A stretch of 21,501 nucleotides of DNA from CAXTTV01 sp964247295 (GCA_964247295.1 CAXTTV010000071.1:1-21501); one strand, 5' to 3'. Counted from the first letter of the stretch, positions 1-7,929 are shown. Numbers and translations are program-made. The notes: a model not told the origin generated them from the sequence alone.

Positions 1-834
1 AAAGCAATGTTCGAGGGACGGGAAGCCGCTCTCATCCCTTACCTGTTACCAAAGGTTCGCTTTGTTACGGAGCTCAATATCGAGCAGCTTCGCGCTCCCC
101 TACGGGCGGATCGAGTCTATAAAGTTATGTACAAAGGGCTCGATCATATTCTGCACATTGAAATTGAGACCAGCGGGACACCAGATATGCATATACGGAT
201 GTTAGAATATCATGGGATAGTACATCGCAAATATAAGCTACCCGTGATCTCAATGATCCTGTACCCATTTCAGACAGCTACTGTGGTAAAATCTCCGTAT
301 CAAGAACACAGCGGACGACAAAATATTTTGACGTTTCACTTTGAGGTTGTTGAACTTTGGAAGCTAGATGCGCGGCGTTTTGTCGAAGGAAAAGTGACCG
401 ATATGTACAGCTTCCTTCTTACGATGGGAGGAGCAAATGCCGATCTGCTTTTACAAGTCATTAGCGAACTAAGAGAATTATACAAAGGGATAGAGTTAGC
501 CAATCAGTTGCTCTGACTGAGAACATTGCTCCATCGAGCAAACATCCTCTCACTGGAAGACAAACAGCGCGTTGAGGAGGACCTGACCATGTTCGAGCGT
601 ATTTTTGAGGAAGATCCCTACATTCAGAAAATGCAGGCAAAGGGGGAACTGAAAGGTAGAAGATCTGACATTTTGACGATTATCGAGACCCACTATCCTC
701 AATTAACTGCACTGGCTCAGCAAAAAATCGAAAAGATTGAGATGGAAGATCAGTTGAAGAGTCTGCTCCTCCAGGTCTACAATCTACGTGATGAGCAAGC
801 TCTAAAAAATCTACTCGTGGAATTACCCTCGTAG
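1..834 (+). pseudogene. Rpn/PD-(D/E)XK nuclease-transposase family gene, interrupted by an in-frame stop and cut by the left window edge
   Basis: The reading frame is open from the first base, so the true start probably lies outside the window. Translation gives a protein like the Rpn-type 'recombination-promoting nuclease/putative transposase' family: an acidic-hydrophobic core (LRADRVYKVMYKG, then ILHIEIETS) followed by a helical part (YGIVHRKYKLPVISMILYP-like block). A TGA at 514-516 interrupts it. The same frame then continues to TAG at 832-834 with what looks like the normal C-terminal half: NILSLEDKQRVEEDLTMFERIFEEDPYI, then a short AKGELKGR linker and a final helical segment. No frame change is needed across the stop, so a nonsense mutation is the simplest reading. 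The 3' half could in principle be re-initiated from TTG 526 or ATG 589. Family assignment is from memory of related proteins and moderately sure; the interruption is directly visible. Confidence 0.72.
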
Positions 835-904
835 ACGCATGTAGGTATTGTCAGCCTTCCAGGTCTGGCTCTCCATCCTCGGTCGATAGCACACCACCTG
901 GTGC

Positions 905-945
905 AGGCTCCCGATGGTTGTCTCTGGGAGCCTCCTCCTTTTTTT
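905..945 (+). terminator. Rho-independent terminator after the Rpn-like pseudogene
   Basis: An 8-bp perfect stem, AGGCTCCC (905-912) with GGGAGCCT (926-933), encloses a 13-base loop. CCTCC and a run of seven T (939-945) follow. It lies about 70 bases after the stop at 834 and before the promoter of the next gene, so it insulates the TPR operon. Confidence 0.8.
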
Positions 946-951
946 GTCACC

Positions 952-980
952 TCGACTCTTGTATCTCTTCGTGCTATCAT
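952..980 (+). promoter_or_regulatory. Probable sigma-70-type promoter of the TPR-rlmD-maf operon
   Basis: A -35-like TCGACT (952-957), a 17-base spacer and a -10 TATCAT (975-980) preceded by TGC, which makes an extended -10. The predicted start would be near 987, about 45 bases before the ATG at 1031. The -35 matches consensus at four of six positions and the -10 at five of six. Confidence 0.45.
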
Positions 981-1030
981 GAAAGGCAAGAGATTTTTGT
1001 TTGAGTTCTGCCTCTGGCAAGGGATGTGTG

Positions 1031-3391
1031 ATGGCACGTAAGAATGAGTCCAATTCTCCGGCAACCTCTGAGGAGTTTCGTCCTCTGCTGGAACAGCTCC
1101 CCCGCTTCGCGCTGGCACTCCAGGCGAGCGCTACCCGCGAGGATGCGGAGAATGCAATTTTTGAGATACAGAAACTTCCTGAGAATACTCAACTGGCTTT
1201 GGTCCAGGCCCTCTCCTCGGTTTCGTCCGAGCGGGATGCAGCGGTGGCGGTGCTTGAGGCACTCTATGAACTGAGCCCCAGTAAGAATGTCCATAAGGAG
1301 GCCCGCCGCGCCTTGATCCGCTTGAGCGTTCCAAAGCACTCGCCCCGCTGGGATACGACGGCCCCACTGGTCTCAGCTCCCGCCCCTCCGATAAGCCAGC
1401 CCCCACGTTTCTGGAAAGGGAAGATTCTCCGGACCCGTGAGCAGGGTGAGACGGTGGTGGTGCTGGCCTGGGAATATGGCACTGATTATTCGCAGGCGCG
1501 TCTGATGAGCTTCTTGCTGGAATATTGGCAGGATGGCGTAAAGGATTTTGAGCTTCTCAATGGGACCCGTCGTCAGGCAAATGAACAGTATGATGCGGTT
1601 ATCTCCCAGACTCCCGGCAATTTTGTGGATGGGACGCTGGCCGAGGCCCGCCGCCTGATCGAAGATGCGCTTTCGGTGAATGAGTGGCGCGGGACTGAGC
1701 CTCATGAGGATTTCCGTCGCAATCGTACCCTGATCAATCAATTGATCCTGTCAAACGATGAGGCCGGGGAGGATCGCGGTCAGACCTTTATCGATCCCAC
1801 GATGGAGACCGATGAGGTGGTCGGCAATTTTATTGGGGCCTGGTCCCTTGGGGATTATGCTCTGGCCTATGATCTACTGGCAACGTTAAGCCCGCTTCGC
1901 GATCGCAAGGATCGCGTTGAGTGGATCGATCTGCATCGCCAATGGCATGACGAGGCCAGACCCACGCGGATGGATCTAAGTTTCTTGCGCGAGAAGGAAC
2001 CACAGCCCGCCGCCAGCCCAACGTCGGGGCTCTGGCTCCCAACGACGGCGAAGACTATGAAGGTGGAGGCCCAGAAGACTGCCGAGGTCGGCTGGTCTCT
2101 GGAACTGACGGATACACCGCTCAATGGGGCTCTGCCTGAGATGCCTATGGGGACGGCCCACAATAAGCAGACGGGCCGCTCCTGGTTCTGGACCAGTTAT
2201 ACACTGATACGCGAGTCCGAGGGTCTACGGATCGACCGGATGACCGATGAGGGAGCCGCCGCGCAGTCACTTTCGGCTGAGGATCTTCAAAAGCTCCAAC
2301 AGGCTTCAGATCAGCGCGTTCAAGAGATCACTTCAACACAGCAACCGACCCGCCAGAATGGTCTGGAGCTGATGCAGGAGATTATCAGCTCGATGACGAA
2401 GACGCTGCACTATGCCGATGCCCTGATTGTGAAGCGCACTAATGATCGCGAGGTCCATGAGGATGCCTTCAGTCGAACGCTGGCCGTTCAAAATAATGAG
2501 CGGGGCCTGGTCTATCTGGAAAAGATGGAGCAGTTGTTCCCCGGCGAGGGCCACGCGGCGATCCTCCGGCAGCTCGCGCTTAACTACGCCACCCAATCGC
2601 AGTATTATCAGGAGCGGGGCCTGGTCTATCTGGAAAAGATGGAGCAGTTGTTCCCCGGCGAGGGCCTCGCGGCGATCCTCCCGCCGCCCGCGCTTAACCA
2701 CGCCACCCACTCGCAGCATTATCAGGAGCGGGGCCTTGAGGATCAAGCTGGGCACTTCCTGGATCTGGCGGAACAGGCGATGCGCCGCTCCCTGGACGAG
2801 GAGCAGAGTGCTCTAGCGATTATCTTTGTGGCCGAGGCTCTGATTCAAAAAGATAATACACGCCTGGATGAGGCTCAGGCTCTGCTAGAACAGGCCCGCC
2901 CTCTCGTCTCCACTTCCGAGGAGCAGGGACAGATTGAGATGGATCTTGGCGCGATCGCTCAGCATCGCGAACAGGATGAAGAGGCGATTGAGCACTATCA
3001 GCGGGCGGCACGCCTCTATCCAAAGCACCCGTCGATCTGGCATCTACTGGCCGGTGAACTGGAGAAGCAGAAACGCACCGATGAGGCGCTTCGGGCTCTG
3101 GAACGCGGCACTGCGGAGCATCCTGATGATGTGCTGGCCTTTACCAATCTGGCGAACCTCTACGCCGGGCAGAATAAGGCGCTAGAGGCTGCCGAAGTTC
3201 TAGAGCGGGGCATACGCTTTAATCCGGATTCGGCCCATCTGCGCGCGATGCTTTCCTCCAACTACCTGGTTCGAGGGGATCGCCGCCACGCCTGGGCCCT
3301 CTTAGAGGAGGCCGAGCACCTGAATAAAGATCTAGAGATTGTTCGGGTGATGCGCTCGATTCTTGAAGAAGACAAAAATAAGAAAAAATAG
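1031..3391 (+). CDS. Large TPR-containing protein of unknown function with an internal 38-residue duplication
   Basis: A 786-residue soluble protein. The start is ATG 1031 with AAGGGA six bases upstream; an in-frame TTG at 1001 lacks such a site. Residues about 1-110 look like an alpha-helical HEAT-like region. A proline-rich linker (about 120-135) follows. Residues about 255-405 have the order of an NTF2/SnoaL-like fold (helical VVGNFIGAWSLGDYALAYDLL, later strands SWFWTSYTLIRESEGLRIDRM); this is inference. Two tandem 38-residue units sit at 490-565. From about 610 to 770 there are typical TPR units (DEEAIEHYQRAARLYPKHP, DEALRALERGTAEHPDD, LEAAEVLERGIRFNPDS). The tail is lysine-rich. No signal peptide or membrane segment is seen. 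It is first in an operon with rlmD and maf; its stop touches the rlmD ATG. A scaffold or assembly role is possible, but no function can be assigned. Confidence 0.8.
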   Translation: MARKNESNSPATSEEFRPLLEQLPRFALALQASATREDAENAIFEIQKLPENTQLALVQALSSVSSERDAAVAVLEALYELSPSKNVHKEARRALIRLSVPKHSPRWDTTAPLVSAPAPPISQPPRFWKGKILRTREQGETVVVLAWEYGTDYSQARLMSFLLEYWQDGVKDFELLNGTRRQANEQYDAVISQTPGNFVDGTLAEARRLIEDALSVNEWRGTEPHEDFRRNRTLINQLILSNDEAGEDRGQTFIDPTMETDEVVGNFIGAWSLGDYALAYDLLATLSPLRDRKDRVEWIDLHRQWHDEARPTRMDLSFLREKEPQPAASPTSGLWLPTTAKTMKVEAQKTAEVGWSLELTDTPLNGALPEMPMGTAHNKQTGRSWFWTSYTLIRESEGLRIDRMTDEGAAAQSLSAEDLQKLQQASDQRVQEITSTQQPTRQNGLELMQEIISSMTKTLHYADALIVKRTNDREVHEDAFSRTLAVQNNERGLVYLEKMEQLFPGEGHAAILRQLALNYATQSQYYQERGLVYLEKMEQLFPGEGLAAILPPPALNHATHSQHYQERGLEDQAGHFLDLAEQAMRRSLDEEQSALAIIFVAEALIQKDNTRLDEAQALLEQARPLVSTSEEQGQIEMDLGAIAQHREQDEEAIEHYQRAARLYPKHPSIWHLLAGELEKQKRTDEALRALERGTAEHPDDVLAFTNLANLYAGQNKALEAAEVLERGIRFNPDSAHLRAMLSSNYLVRGDRRHAWALLEEAEHLNKDLEIVRVMRSILEEDKNKKK
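2498..2725 (+). repeat. Tandem direct repeat, two 114-bp units, inside the TPR gene
   Basis: Unit 1 is 2498-2611 and unit 2 is 2612-2725; a third partial start (GAGCGGGGCCT) begins at 2726. Each unit encodes 38 residues starting ERGLVYLEKMEQLFPGEG. The first about 70 bases of the units are identical, and seven single-base differences lie in the rest. All seven change an amino acid (H to L, R to P, Q to P, L to P, Y to H, Q to H, Y to H). Six of the seven place C in unit 2. Being a multiple of three, the repeat keeps the frame. Confidence 0.95.
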
Positions 3392-4705
3392 ATGATTAAA
3401 CAAGAACTACCGATCCATTATTATACCCTGACCCTCGGGGAGCTTTGCCGAGAGGGAGATGCTCTGGCGGAAATCTCCCAGCAGGATGAGGACGGCGAGA
3501 TCCATACCCAGACGGTCCGGGTTCCCGCTGGCCTCCCCGGTGAGCGGGTCAGCATCGCGGTTGAGTCTCCACCTCTGCCACCAAAGAAGCGCAAGCGTCA
3601 TTGGAAGCTCCGCTCACCCCGTGTGTGGATTACCGAGATCCATGAGCCATCTCCCGATCGCGTCTATGCTCCCTGTGGCGTCTTTGGGATCTGCGGCGGC
3701 TGCCAGCTTCAGCATCTGCGCTACGATCGCCAGATCGCCTGGAAAAATACCGTTGTCACTCGCCTGCTAGAGGAGATCGGCCATTTTGAGCGACCGCCAA
3801 TGCTGCCAACGGTCCCCTGCGATGATCCCTGGAATTATCGTAACCATATGCGCTTCTCAGTGAATCGCGATGGGGTCGCGGGCCTGACGGCGCGTGGCAC
3901 CCACCGGGTCCTTCCACTGACGGATTGCCCAATCGCTGATGACATGATCAATGTGGCCCTCAAGACAATCAATAGCGAACAGGTGAACCCTCGCCCCCAG
4001 GTGCTGATCCGCTATGGAACCAAAACCGGGCAGATGCTGATGCACCCCACCCCTTCAGAGAAGGTCAGCGCGATCCTGACCGATCCCGAAGTTGGCATTG
4101 AGATACGCTCGGAGACAATGGAAGAGCACCTGATGGGCGAGACCTTTCGTATCCGTCCCAGCTCGTTTTTTCAAACAAATACGCCTCAGGCCAATAAGAT
4201 GGCTGAGATGGTGCTTGCTGGTCTGTTTGAGGATCGCGAGGCTCAACCAGACCTGACACTGGTGGATGCCTATTGTGGCGTCGGGACCTTCGCAATGCTG
4301 CTGGCCCGAAGGGCTGCCAGGGTCATCGCGATTGAGGAGTCACCCAGCGCGATTACCGATGCTCAGTGGAATCTGCGCTCGGCCCCAAATGTGGAGATCA
4401 TCAAGGCTAAAGTCGAAGAGGTACTCCCGGCAATGGCCCATCAGATCAATGGGCTGGTGATCGATCCCCCGCGTGCTGGCTGTCAGCGCGATATTCTTGA
4501 GGCTCTGGCACGGCATCCCGTTGGAAGAATCGTCTATGTCTCGTGTGAGCCCTCAACGCTGGCCCGCGATCTGGATATCCTCTGCCATGAGTTCCCAGCC
4601 TACCGCCTGCGCACCGTCCAGCCACTGGATATGTTCCCGCAGACCGCGCATATCGAGACCGTCGCGGTGCTGGAACAGATACCAGCAGATGAGGAGCTAG
4701 CATGA
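3392..4705 (+). CDS. rlmD: 23S rRNA (uracil-C5)-methyltransferase, RlmD/RlmCD family
   Basis: Transfers a methyl group from S-adenosylmethionine to C5 of a uracil in 23S rRNA (U1939 in E. coli numbering; RlmCD-type enzymes also modify U747). It has 437 residues, usual for the family. A TRAM-like beta domain occupies about 1-80 (VPAGLPGERVSIAVE). The iron-sulfur cysteines are C95-x5-C101-x2-C104, with a fourth, C179, in TDCPIAD. The SAM-binding motif VDAYCGVGTF is near 290-300. Then come IDPPRAGC and the catalytic cysteine C385 in VYVSCEPSTLARD, and the C-terminal LDMFPQTAHIETVAVL. The ATG follows the TPR gene's stop with no gap and lacks a good ribosome-binding site, which suggests translational coupling. 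It overlaps maf by four bases. Whether it acts on one or two uracils cannot be told from sequence. Confidence 0.93.
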   Translation: MIKQELPIHYYTLTLGELCREGDALAEISQQDEDGEIHTQTVRVPAGLPGERVSIAVESPPLPPKKRKRHWKLRSPRVWITEIHEPSPDRVYAPCGVFGICGGCQLQHLRYDRQIAWKNTVVTRLLEEIGHFERPPMLPTVPCDDPWNYRNHMRFSVNRDGVAGLTARGTHRVLPLTDCPIADDMINVALKTINSEQVNPRPQVLIRYGTKTGQMLMHPTPSEKVSAILTDPEVGIEIRSETMEEHLMGETFRIRPSSFFQTNTPQANKMAEMVLAGLFEDREAQPDLTLVDAYCGVGTFAMLLARRAARVIAIEESPSAITDAQWNLRSAPNVEIIKAKVEEVLPAMAHQINGLVIDPPRAGCQRDILEALARHPVGRIVYVSCEPSTLARDLDILCHEFPAYRLRTVQPLDMFPQTAHIETVAVLEQIPADEELA

Positions 4706-5370
4706 CCCACAAAAAGATTTTGCTGGCCTCGGGCTCGCCCCGTCGCCGTCAGATCCTCGCGGAACTGGGCCTATCCTATACCGTAAAGGTTCCCGTTGTC
4801 GATGAATTAGAGATCCAGAACCGCTACACTGGTCCGGTAGAAGAGCTGGCACGCGAGCTGGCGGAACAAAAGGGACGCGCCGCCCTGGAACTACCCGAGG
4901 CCGTGGACAGCATTATCATCAGCTCCGATACAACTGTCGTTGTAGACGATTTGGTGTTGGGCAAACCTGTAGATGAAGCCGAGGCTTTTGAGATCCTCAA
5001 ACAGTTGCGAGGCCGCTGGCACCTGGTCATCTCCGGGGTCGCGGTCAGCACTCTGGTTCAGGACACAGCTTTTACTTCAAGCACAAGCTGTGTGACACGG
5101 GTGCTGATGCGCGACTATAGCGATGAGGAGATCCGAGCGTATATCGCGACCGGCGATCCTATGGACAAGGCGGGGGCCTACGCTATCCAGCATCCAGGCT
5201 TCCACCCGGTAGAGAAAATCGAGGGTTGCTACTTGAACGTCGTCGGACTGCCGCTCTGCACACTCTCTGAGCTGTTGGCGGATTTCGATGTCTATCCTCA
5301 GAACCCACCGCCCTACCCCGAAGATGGTTGCTGGTCCGCACACAATGTTCTGACCCTTCCATCGCTGTAA
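4702..5370 (+). CDS. maf: Maf-family nucleoside triphosphate pyrophosphatase (dTTP/UTP type likely)
   Basis: Hydrolyses non-canonical or excess nucleoside triphosphates to the monophosphate and pyrophosphate; the family is also called septum formation inhibitor Maf. It has 222 residues, slightly longer than typical because of a C-terminal tail after LLADF. The N-terminal phosphate-binding ASGSPRRRQIL is at 9-19, the catalytic-region SSDTTVVVDD contains D76, GKPVDEAEA follows, and DKAGAYAIQ and VVGLPLCTLSELL are near the end. The DKAGAYAIQ form resembles YhdE-type dTTP/UTP enzymes rather than the YceF m7GTP type; this subtype call is inference. The ATGA overlap with rlmD and the GAGGAG six bases before the start show it is the third gene of the operon. 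No clear terminator follows, and mscS converges 21 bases downstream. Confidence 0.92.
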   Translation: MTHKKILLASGSPRRRQILAELGLSYTVKVPVVDELEIQNRYTGPVEELARELAEQKGRAALELPEAVDSIIISSDTTVVVDDLVLGKPVDEAEAFEILKQLRGRWHLVISGVAVSTLVQDTAFTSSTSCVTRVLMRDYSDEEIRAYIATGDPMDKAGAYAIQHPGFHPVEKIEGCYLNVVGLPLCTLSELLADFDVYPQNPPPYPEDGCWSAHNVLTLPSL

Positions 5371-5391
5371 TTACCAGACCCTGTTCCAGAA

Positions 5392-6519
5392 TCAAGGGGT
5401 GATGGGCGCGGAAAGGGCCGGGAGCAACGCCAGATCAACGTGTGGGAGCGCTTCGCGTAGCGCGTACATTACGTCCGAGACGGTTGTGGTATCCCGGTTC
5501 ATGATCCAGAAACGGAGTGTAAGCTGAATATTCGCACCCTGATACCCGGTGATAACAACTTCGGGTTCGGGTTTGCCAATGATCGTTTCAATTGAGCGCA
5601 TGGTCTCTAGGATCTTCTCAAAGGTTTCGCGCTTGATGAATTTTTCTTGCTCCATGGTGATGGAAAGAACGGCGCGCTTCTCTCCATAATACGTGTTGTT
5701 GAGGACAATCCCACCAAACATAAGGGCGTTGGGGATCATGATCTGCTCTCCGCTGACCAATCTCAGCTTGGTCGCGCGGATCTGGACATCCTCGACCTCT
5801 CCCGTATAGGTGCTTGTACTGATCAGGTCGCCAATGTGGAAGGGCCGCTCGACCAGCAGATAGAAGCCCGCGACAAGGTTTTTCAAAATGTCTTGAATTG
5901 AGAAGGTAACACCAATCGCGAGTGATCCCAGGACCGCGACGGGCACCACCAGCTCTACGCGCCAAAGCGAGAGCAGCCAGATAATCACAAAAAACATAAC
6001 CGCGATATAACAGACCCGGCCCAGTAACGTCCGAATGTTGATATCGATCCGGCTATCAGCCAACCCGCGAATAGTGGCGGCCATCAGGGTTCGGGCGATC
6101 CCGATCCCGAGGGCAACAATCAAAAGACTGGAGATAATATTGGTGATCATGCCAGCCAAAAACTGAGGGTTGCGGATATCTCCCAGGAATGGCGCGTAGG
6201 CAAACACCTGCTTCCATTGATCGGCGGTTAAAAAGCCTTGTAGTTCGATTGAGGCCACCACGCTAAGTGCCAGCAGCTCCAGGACGATAATGAGCAGGAC
6301 CGTCACTACTTGAACAATCCAGTTATCTACCACTGTTTTGTCGAGCCATTGAATAATGAAGCGGCGTAAAGCGAGCCCTACAACCAGTACAAAAGCCGCC
6401 GTTAAGAGCAGTGGGATCATCTGCCAGATCCCAAAATTGGGACTGCTGACCGCGCTAGCAAACCCCTGGATTGTATTTAGTGTCGCTACAAAAGTATTCT
6501 GTACCAAAAAAGTCATCAT
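5392..6519 (-). CDS. mscS: MscS-family small-conductance mechanosensitive ion channel
   Basis: A membrane channel that opens under membrane tension to release solutes on osmotic downshock. It has 375 residues. Hydrophobic segments are seen at about 31-55, 67-92, 121-145, 169-186 and 188-208; the last is the pore-lining type (VAVLGSLAIGVTFSIQDILKNLVAGFYLLVERPFHIGDLI). The MscS beta domain follows (GEVEDVQIRATKLRLVSGEQIMIPNALMF), then the alpha-beta C-terminal domain. Two extra N-terminal membrane helices make it longer than E. coli MscS (286 residues), so it is a medium-sized paralogue. Two adjacent ATGs (6519 and 6516) could start it, with only a weak ribosome-binding site. It is a single gene, convergent with maf. 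The exact paralogue class is not determined. Confidence 0.92.
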   Translation of the reverse strand: MMTFLVQNTFVATLNTIQGFASAVSSPNFGIWQMIPLLLTAAFVLVVGLALRRFIIQWLDKTVVDNWIVQVVTVLLIIVLELLALSVVASIELQGFLTADQWKQVFAYAPFLGDIRNPQFLAGMITNIISSLLIVALGIGIARTLMAATIRGLADSRIDINIRTLLGRVCYIAVMFFVIIWLLSLWRVELVVPVAVLGSLAIGVTFSIQDILKNLVAGFYLLVERPFHIGDLISTSTYTGEVEDVQIRATKLRLVSGEQIMIPNALMFGGIVLNNTYYGEKRAVLSITMEQEKFIKRETFEKILETMRSIETIIGKPEPEVVITGYQGANIQLTLRFWIMNRDTTTVSDVMYALREALPHVDLALLPALSAPITP

Positions 6520-6574
6520 AATAAGCTACTCACAAAAGGACGGGGCTGGTGGCAATCACTCGGATGGCTCCAAC

Positions 6575-6594
6575 CCCCGGTTTTCAAACCGGGG
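6575..6594. repeat. Strong 8-bp hairpin in the mscS upstream region
   Basis: CCCCGGTT (6575-6582) pairs with AACCGGGG (6587-6594) around a four-base loop TTCA. There is no T-run on either side, so it is not a standard intrinsic terminator. On the minus strand it would lie in the 5' leader or promoter region of mscS, 56 bases from the start. An anticodon-arm (tRNA-Sec-like) reading was tested and rejected. Confidence 0.6.
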
Positions 6595-6961
6595 TCCATG
6601 ACGCTATTTTCAAGATATCTGTATCCTTATAAGGAGATCAACCTGGTCGCATACCAGACCAGAAGGCCGGGAGGATGGGGGATCTTTTCGCCCGGCATCA
6701 GGATGCTTAGGTTCGCAGCATTATATCACACGACATCTAAAGGATCGCCGATCTACCCAGAGGTCCCAGGACCCATTATTTGTTCGTTTGAGAATAATTC
6801 TGTTTGTAGCGCTATGGGATCGGGACTCTGATGTGATTTCCGATCCTTCGCGTACGCCTTCGGGAAAGCGCTCCTGCATCGATTTCACTGTTTTCTGGTC
6901 CCCCTATCTCTTTCTTTTCCCAACAAAATACTTTCAGCTTTTCTGGATATAAAATAGGATA

Positions 6962-6970
6962 TGATATAGT
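6962..6970 (+). promoter_or_regulatory. Candidate extended -10 promoter element of nadD
   Basis: TGATATAGT contains TGA followed by TATAGT (five of six to TATAAT) in an AT-rich stretch about 33 bases before the start. The -35 position (TCTGGA, 17 bases upstream) is poor, as is usual for extended -10 promoters. The neighbouring TATAAAAT at 6948 is an alternative. Confidence 0.38.
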
Positions 6971-7002
6971 AAAGGAATAGTCATTTCAGGAGAATATGTT
7001 CA

Positions 7003-7704
7003 TTGGATATCTCGCAATCTTACGCGAAGAGGCGCAGTGTTGGGGTAATTGGCGGTACCTTTGATCCCATTCATTATGGTCATCTGGCGGTGGCGGAGGA
7101 GGTTCGACGTGCCCTCCATCTGGAGGAGATGGTGTTTGTCCCAGCCGGCCAGCCCCCCCATAAGCCCGGTCGGGTTGTCTCTTCCGCCCAGCATCGCCTG
7201 GCGATGCTGGAACTCGCGCTCTCCTCAAACCCACACTTTTCGATCTCTCTGGTAGATCTGGAGCGGTCCGGCCCTTCTTATACGGTCGAGATGCTGCGCG
7301 ATTTGCATAGGCTCTGGGGAGAGCAGACTGCGATCTATTTTTTGATCGGCTGGGATAGCCTGGAGTATCTTACGACATGGTACGATGCGCCAGGCATTCT
7401 AGCCCAACTCTCTCATGTTGTCGCGGTTCATCGCCCTGGATACGTGGAGATGGCAGGGTATCTTGATACATTACAGGCTCGTCTCCCTGGTATTCAAGAT
7501 AAGCTGCTGACTGTGCCTGCTCCCCAACTTGATATCTCCGCAACCAATCTGCGCACTCGCGTGACTGAAAATCGCCCGATTAAATATCAGGTGCCGGAGC
7601 CGGTTGAGCAGTATATTCTCTCTCAAGGTCTCTACCGGGACCTACCAGCACACTCGGGCTCAACACAAGGAAATCACGATCATGACAACACCCATGCAAT
7701 TTGA
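7003..7704 (+). CDS. nadD: Nicotinate-nucleotide adenylyltransferase
   Basis: Joins nicotinate mononucleotide and ATP to give nicotinate adenine dinucleotide, a late cytosolic step of NAD synthesis. It has 233 residues, near the usual length plus a hydrophilic tail after residue about 213. The nucleotidyltransferase signature GGTFDPIHYGHL (17-28) supplies the HxGH histidines H24 and H27. The substrate-loop segment FVPAGQPPHKP follows, and near the end ISATNLRTRV (178-187) corresponds to the ISSTxIR ATP-binding motif. The start is TTG 7003; AGGAGA lies nine bases upstream and no ATG or GTG in this frame precedes the conserved core. Its end overlaps the DUF951-type gene by 23 bases. Usual partners such as obgE or rsfS are not adjacent here. 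Confidence 0.95.
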   Translation: MDISQSYAKRRSVGVIGGTFDPIHYGHLAVAEEVRRALHLEEMVFVPAGQPPHKPGRVVSSAQHRLAMLELALSSNPHFSISLVDLERSGPSYTVEMLRDLHRLWGEQTAIYFLIGWDSLEYLTTWYDAPGILAQLSHVVAVHRPGYVEMAGYLDTLQARLPGIQDKLLTVPAPQLDISATNLRTRVTENRPIKYQVPEPVEQYILSQGLYRDLPAHSGSTQGNHDHDNTHAI

Positions 7705-7909
7705 GATCGGCGATCGCCTCCGCCTACGTAAACCTCACCCCTGTGGCAATTATGACTGGGTGGTGGTCCGTCTGGGGGCCGATATCGGTCTGCGTTGCGA
7801 AAAATGTGGACGCCGCGTACTATTACCCAGGTCAGAGGTTGAACGTCGAACAAAACAGGTGCTTGACCGCGCCTCCGATCCAAATGATCTGGACTCGCTT
7901 CTACCCTGA
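7682..7909 (+). CDS. DUF951-type small protein
   Basis: A 75-residue protein with the DUF951 pattern: MQFEIGDRLRLRKPHPCG, then WVVVRLGADIGLRCEKCGRRVLLPRSEVERR. Cysteines in HPCG and in the CEKCG pair suggest metal binding or a small structural zinc site (inference). The family is widespread in Firmicutes and Chloroflexota, often near ychF or translation genes, and has no established function. The start is ATG 7682 with AAGGA about ten bases upstream; ATG 7694, giving MQFEIG, is equally consistent with family length. It overlaps the nadD stop and is probably co-translated with it. An upstream in-frame start at 7604 would add residues foreign to the family. Confidence 0.85.
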   Translation: MTTPMQFEIGDRLRLRKPHPCGNYDWVVVRLGADIGLRCEKCGRRVLLPRSEVERRTKQVLDRASDPNDLDSLLP

Positions 7910-7929
7910 TCGCTTCTGCTTCAGTAGAC

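Larger units (their letters stand above)
6520..7002. other. 483-base non-coding gap between divergent mscS and nadD
   Basis: No convincing gene. It holds a strong short hairpin (6575-6594), two adjacent perfect palindromes AGATATCT (6613-6620) and TCCTTATAAGGA (6624-6635), and a 6-bp inverted repeat GCCGGG/CCCGGC (6666-6671, 6691-6696). An AT-rich stretch before nadD (about 6925-6980) carries the nadD promoter. The palindromes lie about 100 bases upstream of the mscS start and could be protein-binding sites. The 77-codon frame at 6598-6831 has no ribosome-binding site or recognisable composition and is not accepted. Confidence 0.6.

Noticed and set aside
517..834. Frameshift, or a separate small gene starting at TTG 526
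   Set aside because: The segment is in the same frame as the upstream part and continues the family sequence, so a nonsense codon explains it better than a frameshift or an independent gene.
1001..1030. Upstream TTG start for the TPR protein
   Set aside because: The ten extra residues have no ribosome-binding site, whereas ATG 1031 has AAGGGA at good spacing.
5371..5391. Bidirectional terminator between maf and mscS
   Set aside because: The 21-base gap has no stem with a T-run in either direction.
6535..6620. Possible tRNA-Sec: CCCCGG-TTTTCAAA-CCGGGG resembles an anticodon arm with TCA
   Set aside because: The loop would be eight bases, not seven. No T-arm (GGTTCGAxTCC-like), acceptor stem or long variable arm was found on either strand.
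6598..6831. 77-codon frame in the mscS-nadD gap
   Set aside because: No ribosome-binding site, no recognisable domain, and composition typical of non-coding sequence with palindromes inside.
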